Below, piece after piece: positions 38,101 through 41,951 of a stretch of 41,951 nt of DNA. Each line of letters starts with the position of its first letter. Position 1 is the stretch's first letter. This DNA is from Candidatus Competibacteraceae bacterium (GTDB lineage Bacteria; Pseudomonadota; Gammaproteobacteria; Competibacterales; Competibacteraceae): positions 1 to 41,951 of the forward strand of contig REEE01000187.1 in the NCBI GenBank assembly GCA_007695245.1, written 5' to 3'. A model generated the notes under the pieces. It had not been told where the DNA came from. It searched no databases and saw nothing but the letters and a program-made list of their open reading frames with translations. Position numbers and translations under genes: made by a program.

Positions 38101-39078
38101 CAAGTTGCCCTGTTCGTAGTTGATCGAACCCAGCAGAAATTGACTGCCCGGATGGTTCGGGATCACCCGCTGCACTTGCAACAGGGCGTCCTGGGCCGCC
38201 GTCAGGTCCTTTTTCTGGAACAGGATATTGCCGCGCAGATACTGGGCTTCCGGCAGATTCGGCTGGCGCTTGCGCACCTCCTCGACATCGGCCAGCGCCT
38301 GATCCAGATTGCCCTGGGTGATGCGAATCTCCGCCCGCTCCAGCAGGGCCGCGGCATTGCGCGGTTGCAGTTCCAGAATCTGCTGTAACGCCTTCAACGC
38401 CGCCGGATCGTCGTTTTGCAGCCGGCTCAACCGCACCTTGATGAACCAGGGCCGAACGTCTTGCGGATCGCTGGCGCTGGCCTGGCTGGCGAGGTCTTCC
38501 GCTTCGCTGTAATTGCGCTCGACCAGGGCCAGTTGGCTCATTCCCAGCAGGGCGTCGGTATCGTTGGGTTGCAGTTCCAGGGCTTGCGTCAGGCTGGCTC
38601 TGGCTTCTTCGGGCCGTCCCAGGGCCAGATCGGCCAACCCGTGCAGCGCCAGCAGAGTCGCCTGGGTCTCGGCGGCATCACTGTCCTCCGGCGTCAGTTC
38701 GAGCACCTTGGGATTCTGGCCCTGCATCAGATAAGCCCGCGCCAAGGGCGTCAGCCAGGCGGCGCGCTCCGCGCCCAGTTCCCGCGCCCGTTGCAGCTCC
38801 TTCTCGGCCGATACGCCATCGCCGGTTTCCACGTAGATCTGGCCCAGCAACAGGCGGGCCTCGCGGTTCTCCGGGTTTTTCTGCAAGGCGTTTCTCAGTT
38901 CGATGATGCTGGCCGGCAAATTCTGCTGAATCTGGTATTCCTGGGCCCGCTGAACGTGTTCGACATCGGTGGTGCGGTCGCCGCACCCGGCCAGCCCCGT
39001 CGCCAGACCGATCCCCAGACAAAGATGGAGCGCTGCAACGCGGGGTCTGAGTTTTGATACCCACAAGTGAGATTTCAT
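35122..39078 (-). CDS. prsT: PrsT-like TPR lipoprotein with internal duplication
   Basis: The 1318-aa product has a lipoprotein signal (hydrophobic core from residue 15, lipobox LAGC with Cys32) and then tetratricopeptide repeats almost to the end. Content and layout match PrsT, a TPR lipoprotein associated with PEP-CTERM/exosortase exopolysaccharide loci, which is normally about 900 aa. Residues about 451-815 and 837-1200 are two copies of the same block. LLVQAYLQQQD at 451 recurs at 837, QPQSPEPWHL at 646 matches LPQSPEPWYL at 1029, and EYERLAQ at 807 matches EYERLAE at 1191. The 386-residue offset accounts for the extra length. GGAG precedes the ATG. It lies 76 bases downstream of the FHA-ATPase gene and is probably cotranscribed. 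An outer-membrane scaffold role is inferred. Confidence 0.75.
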   Translation of the reverse strand: MKSHLWVSKLRPRVAALHLCLGIGLATGLAGCGDRTTDVEHVQRAQEYQIQQNLPASIIELRNALQKNPENREARLLLGQIYVETGDGVSAEKELQRARELGAERAAWLTPLARAYLMQGQNPKVLELTPEDSDAAETQATLLALHGLADLALGRPEEARASLTQALELQPNDTDALLGMSQLALVERNYSEAEDLASQASASDPQDVRPWFIKVRLSRLQNDDPAALKALQQILELQPRNAAALLERAEIRITQGNLDQALADVEEVRKRQPNLPEAQYLRGNILFQKKDLTAAQDALLQVQRVIPNHPGSQFLLGSINYEQGNLQQAEQYLNVFVNRQPGYLPARLLLAATHLRLEQPSRAINLLTPALAQAPDDPQLLALLGSAHLQERNFAQGSEYLQKAAQITPDAANIRTQLALSRLAEGKADEAVRELQGLVELGGDVLSSDLLLVQAYLQQQDYDRAIATAGSLAEQRPDDPVVRNLLGGAYLAQGEDARAREEFERALRRDPDFSPAALNLALLELRAGDRAAARNLYEEIVKKEPGNLDALLRLAGLAQQAGQSDQALLWLEQAWERNPTSLPAGLALIERYQTAGLNLKAVNVARSLQAAHPDHPAAERALGLALLADGQPAEALRALRRLAAAQPQSPEPWHLIALAQVRTQDFAEATRSIDRALAIQENYLPSLVARVELQIQQQQFAQALAGARALQEQFPEQNIGHRLEGNLHLRQQDFPKALAAYRAAHARTPDSQTVLLLAGAQQATGDGDGALQTLRDWLAAHPQDVQVRTRLAMELQRLGQREEAIAEYERLAQRTPEAEAGADAAVLDRGLLQADTLLVQAYLQQQDFAKALAAARDLTEKRPDEPGAFNLLGAVHLAQGDHPAARTAFEKALTLKPDHTPAQMNLATLEVRTGDPAAAQARYRRVLQGEPDNLAAVVRLAALLGQTDEALRLLEGAWNRHPNSMETGLALAQAHLARRDSAKALAVAQKLAVARPDDPRAVRALGVAQTNSGETADAITTFQKLAALLPQSPEPWYLAAMAQGAAQDAEAVVESLDKALAIQSNYLPALVAKVQLQQRDQQFEEALAGARQIQELYPDQVTGYLLEGELGLRQQDYAPAIAAYQAAYAKTPNSETAMRLANAQWQSGEREPALATLRQWLTREPDDHRARLQMTMYLQEKTDRRPEVIGEYERLAEQLPDNAVVLNNLAWFYYETGDPRALRYAERAHAQAPDSAEVTDTLGWILVERGEVSRGMELLQKAVEQAPEQPSIRYHLAVAYAKLGRKDAARRELEKLAGVEQPFPEQDDARKLLESVRN

Positions 39079-39154
39079 AGTGAACTCCGAGATAATTTTG
39101 CCTTGGGAACATGCAAGACAACAGAATACGATGATTGGGTTAATCCTTCCCCAT

Positions 39155-41872
39155 TCAATACGCCTCGAACGTAAAACGCGCCGTCCCGATCACGAGTATG
39201 TCGCCCGCTTCCAGAGCCAGCACCTCATTCGTAGCCAGGCTGTGGCATCCGACCCGGAGCGCTCCCGGTCCCGCCAGATTTTGAATCCAGTACCGGCCAT
39301 CCCGGAACAACAGTTCGGCGTGTTGCGGTGCCACCTCCGCGGCGTTGATGCGGAGTCCGGCCTGCGGAGAGCTGCCCAGCGGCAGCCATTTAGGGATGTA
39401 GTAGTGAACGATTTGCCGCCGCGCCGCATCTTCGCGCTCGAATCGGGCGTAGAGTAAGGAGCCGGGGTTGCCAACTCCATTGAGTTGCGCCACCCGTTCC
39501 TGCATGTGGAGCAGATGCTGGTAGCGCTTCTTCAGCACCGATCGGGTGTCCTCCATACCGGACGGCGGATCGCGCTGGTGCAGCACATCGACCAGATCGA
39601 GCAGATAGCGCCCAAACTTGTCGCGCGGTTCCTGGAAATCCCATTCCAGCGCCTCGTGCCCCCCGTGATGGTCCCGGACCAGGGTCAGGCGCAGCTTATA
39701 GAGATCGCAGATTTCCAAGACGTCGTCCGTCTCCAGCCGACGCCAGGTTCCGCGCTCCAGCCGCTGGCCATTATGGCCGGTGTAGGTATAGCCCTGATTG
39801 CTGACCGACATCAGCGCCAGTTGATCCCCCAGCGCGCAAATCACGCAGTGCAACCGGGATATTCGGTTGTATTTGGGGATAAATCCCAGAGTGAAATCGC
39901 CGAAACCGGTCCCGGCGGCGGAACTGTGACGACCAAAAATAATAAAGGGGCGCGACACCAGTTCGATGCGCGCGGGTGCCTGAGCGGGGTTCTCGGCCAG
40001 CAATAACGCCCGCGTCAGCGGCGTACCTCGCTCGAGTGCGTGGCCGGTCGCCGCCATCGCGGCCCGCAAGCTGTAGGTCCGCTCGGGATCGGCTTCCAGT
40101 TCGAGCGGCAGCGTACAGGCCAGATCGCCAGCCTCGCCGTCCGGATCCGCCATCAACCAGGCGCCGGCGTTGGCCGACGAGGGCGGCGCCGGCCAGAAGC
40201 GCTCGCAGTGAGGCGTGGGTTCGAATTCCGGATGGCCGACGCCATCCAGCCGAATCTCAAAGCGATTGTTGTAGGCGTGCCACTCCCCACGATGGTCGCG
40301 GAGATCGAGCTCCAACCATAACGTGGTCGGTGCCGGCTGGGTCTGCAAATAGCGGTAATCCACATAGACGGGATGCGCATCCCGGCCATCCAACAGGCGG
40401 ACCGGCGGGACTTGGCCGTCATTGGCGAAACTGAGATCGGAACCGCGCACGCGCAAGCGGATTTCCCGGTACAACCACCAGGTGGGATTGACCAGCAGAG
40501 CACACAGTACGCCATCCAGTTCCGACGTCCACCGGAAAGTGGCCAGACCGACCAGCACCGGTTGCTGGGTTTCCGCCAATCGGGCGATGCGTTGTTCGAA
40601 GGCCGCGCGCTGGAGCGGTTCGTGGCTCCGCGCCAGATCCAGATACCGATTCCGAACCCAGTTCAGCGCTTCCCGATCCCGCGCCTCCCGGCGATCCTGC
40701 CGGGTCAGGGTTTCGTCCAACAGTTGCGTGAATTCGCGCAGCGGCGCCGCAAGCGGCGGCAACGGCGGCGTGGCTTGCGGCGACTCAGTGCTGGAATCCC
40801 GCTCGGAGGCGAGCGCGGCTCCGGTCGGTAGTCCGCTTTCCGGCGCGAACGGGGCTTCCGCCCATTCGCCGGATTGAGTGGGAGACGCCACGGGCGCGGG
40901 CCGTTGCGCGGTCGCCGCCGCGTCCTCCAGCAGATCGAAATCGGACCCGAATTCCAAGTCCAGATCGACCGACGGCAGAGCGAATTCGTCGGAGCTGGCG
41001 TCCGCCGCGCTCCCGGCATCAGGAACGTCGCGCTGGATGGTTCCACCATTCGCCGCCGGCCACTGGAGTTGTTCGCCGAGAAAACAGCTCCGGGCCGCCT
41101 CATCGATTCGCTCCAGCGTGATCTCCCGTTCCGCTTCAAGACTGGCGAACAGCAAAACCGCGTCGCACAACATGGCGATCGCGCGGGGAATTCCCCGGCA
41201 ATAGTAATCGATGCGCTCGATGACGGCGGGAGCGAGTAGATCCTTGTTCTCGTGGCCGGCGATCGTGAACTGATGATGGATGAACAGATCGGTTTCCATC
41301 CGGCTCAAGCGGGCGAGACGGCAGCGTACCTGAATGTGCTCATGGAGCGGCTGCAACTCGGGCTGCCGCAGCTTTCCTTCGATTTCCGGCAATCCCGCCA
41401 GCACCACCTGCAAGCGCTGGTTGGGCAGCGCGGGGGTTTCCACGAACTCCCACAACCGACGCAGCGCCGCGATGCGCAGGTGATGAGCGTCATCGACGAG
41501 GAGGGCGACCGGCTGGTTGCGCCGGGCGTAACCGGCCAGCGCATCCAGCAATGATTGTTGCTGGCGCGCGGAATCCTGCGGATCGACCGGCAGTTCCAGG
41601 TTCGCACACAGATAGTTGATAACCTCCGGTAAATCGAGGCTGGCGTTGGCGAGCAGGACGAAGCGAATGTCGTCGGCCTCCGCCTGGCAGCGTCGCAGGG
41701 TGAAGGTCTTGCCAATTCCGGCTTCCCCGGTCAACAGGATGAATCCGCGCCGTTCCCGAATCCCGTCCAGGATGTCCGCGCAGGCGGCGTCGAAATTGGC
41801 GTTGCAATAAAAATCCTTAGGGCCTTTCGGCTTGAAGGGTTTGCTTGCAAAACCGAAGTGGGTGGTATACAT
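39155..41872 (-). CDS. ExeA/GspA-type AAA ATPase fused to two FHA-like domains
   Basis: The first 265 or so residues are an ExeA-family AAA ATPase. They contain FGFASKPF and DFYCNANFDAAC, Walker A GEAGIGKT at 49-56, Walker B VALLVDDAHH near 122-131, and the arginine-rich YYCRGIPRAIAMLCDAVLL. Residues 270-380 are a low-complexity acidic and proline-rich linker. About 430-610 is a beta-rich region I cannot name. An FHA domain spans about 638-732 (FIIFGRHSS, NRISRLHC), and a second, degenerate FHA-like fold about 820-905 (GLRINAAEVAPQHAEL, GDILVIGTARF). ExeA-like ATPases occur in PEP-CTERM loci, usually without FHA domains. No transmembrane segment is evident. Phosphothreonine recognition is inferred from the FHA fold. 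Confidence 0.8.
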   Translation of the reverse strand: MYTTHFGFASKPFKPKGPKDFYCNANFDAACADILDGIRERRGFILLTGEAGIGKTFTLRRCQAEADDIRFVLLANASLDLPEVINYLCANLELPVDPQDSARQQQSLLDALAGYARRNQPVALLVDDAHHLRIAALRRLWEFVETPALPNQRLQVVLAGLPEIEGKLRQPELQPLHEHIQVRCRLARLSRMETDLFIHHQFTIAGHENKDLLAPAVIERIDYYCRGIPRAIAMLCDAVLLFASLEAEREITLERIDEAARSCFLGEQLQWPAANGGTIQRDVPDAGSAADASSDEFALPSVDLDLEFGSDFDLLEDAAATAQRPAPVASPTQSGEWAEAPFAPESGLPTGAALASERDSSTESPQATPPLPPLAAPLREFTQLLDETLTRQDRREARDREALNWVRNRYLDLARSHEPLQRAAFEQRIARLAETQQPVLVGLATFRWTSELDGVLCALLVNPTWWLYREIRLRVRGSDLSFANDGQVPPVRLLDGRDAHPVYVDYRYLQTQPAPTTLWLELDLRDHRGEWHAYNNRFEIRLDGVGHPEFEPTPHCERFWPAPPSSANAGAWLMADPDGEAGDLACTLPLELEADPERTYSLRAAMAATGHALERGTPLTRALLLAENPAQAPARIELVSRPFIIFGRHSSAAGTGFGDFTLGFIPKYNRISRLHCVICALGDQLALMSVSNQGYTYTGHNGQRLERGTWRRLETDDVLEICDLYKLRLTLVRDHHGGHEALEWDFQEPRDKFGRYLLDLVDVLHQRDPPSGMEDTRSVLKKRYQHLLHMQERVAQLNGVGNPGSLLYARFEREDAARRQIVHYYIPKWLPLGSSPQAGLRINAAEVAPQHAELLFRDGRYWIQNLAGPGALRVGCHSLATNEVLALEAGDILVIGTARFTFEAY

Positions 41873-41906
41873 ACCCCTGTCCTCGCCGCCCGGTTATGAT
41901 CGGCAT

Positions 41907-41935
41907 TTTATGACACAAATACTTTTTTCTGACAA
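41907..41935 (-). promoter_or_regulatory. Predicted promoter of the ATPase-prsT unit
   Basis: On the minus strand TTGTCA (41935-41930, five of six matches to TTGACA) is followed after 17 bases by CATAAA (41912-41907). Transcription would start about 28 bases before the ATG at 41872, and a GAGGACAGGGG stretch lies in the leader. The region is AT-rich relative to its surroundings. Confidence 0.55.
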
Positions 41936-41951
41936 TCCCTTGTGGTAATGG

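Noticed and set aside
39155-41872. Classical type II secretion protein ExeA/GspA
   Set aside because: The ATPase part fits, but there is no membrane segment or peptidoglycan-binding domain, no ExeB partner is present, and the C-terminus is FHA-like.

Overview
The window looks like the chromosome of a GC-rich gammaproteobacterium. It carries a nearly complete dcw (division and cell wall) cluster that runs on into lpxC, secA, argJ and mutT, followed by an opposing pilBCD-coaE-zapD block. mpl, ubiX, zapD, thrH and the mesodiaminopimelate-type MurE (DNPR motif) fit Gammaproteobacteria. A PrsT-like TPR lipoprotein, nested palindromic repeats and high GC suggest an environmental lineage such as Competibacteraceae or Chromatiales. 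That narrower placement is a guess and was not tested.

Region 1 (1-2.5 kb) is accessory. It holds a 27-bp tandem repeat at the left edge, an unrecognised protein with a SPASM-like cysteine cluster, a nested palindromic repeat, and three minus-strand envelope genes of unknown role (glycine-zipper lipoprotein, small exported protein, multi-pass membrane protein). Region 2 (2.5-5.75 kb, minus strand) holds a LON-substrate-binding-domain protein, ubiX, mpl and a small membrane protein.

Region 3 (6.07-24.4 kb, plus strand) is the dcw cluster: mraZ, rsmH, ftsL, ftsI, murE, murF, mraY, murD, ftsW, murG, murC, ddlB, ftsQ, ftsA, ftsZ and lpxC. Genes from rsmH to murG mostly abut or overlap by a few bases, so they are almost certainly cotranscribed and translationally coupled. 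The mraZ promoter is clear: TTGACA, an 18-bp spacer, TATAGT, and 10-bp-spaced TGGGN boxes for MraZ autoregulation on its downstream edge. murB is not in its frequent place between murC and ddl. murD carries a 57-bp in-frame insert that reads as a terminator-like hairpin. A strong intrinsic terminator follows lpxC.

Region 4 (24.5-28.9 kb, plus) is secA-argJ-mutT. Region 5 (28.8-34.1 kb, minus) is pilB-pilC-pilD-coaE-zapD, and its zapD end overlaps the mutT end by 49 bp. Region 6 (34.4-35.0 kb) is thrH.

Region 7 (35.1-41.9 kb, minus) is the most unusual part. It is a two-gene unit encoding an ExeA/GspA-type AAA ATPase fused to two FHA-like domains and, downstream, a very long PrsT-like TPR lipoprotein that contains an internal duplication of about 386 codons. 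Relatives of both genes are known from exosortase/PEP-CTERM exopolysaccharide loci, but no exosortase or polysaccharide gene is visible here. This pair is the best candidate in the window for an undescribed envelope-associated system.
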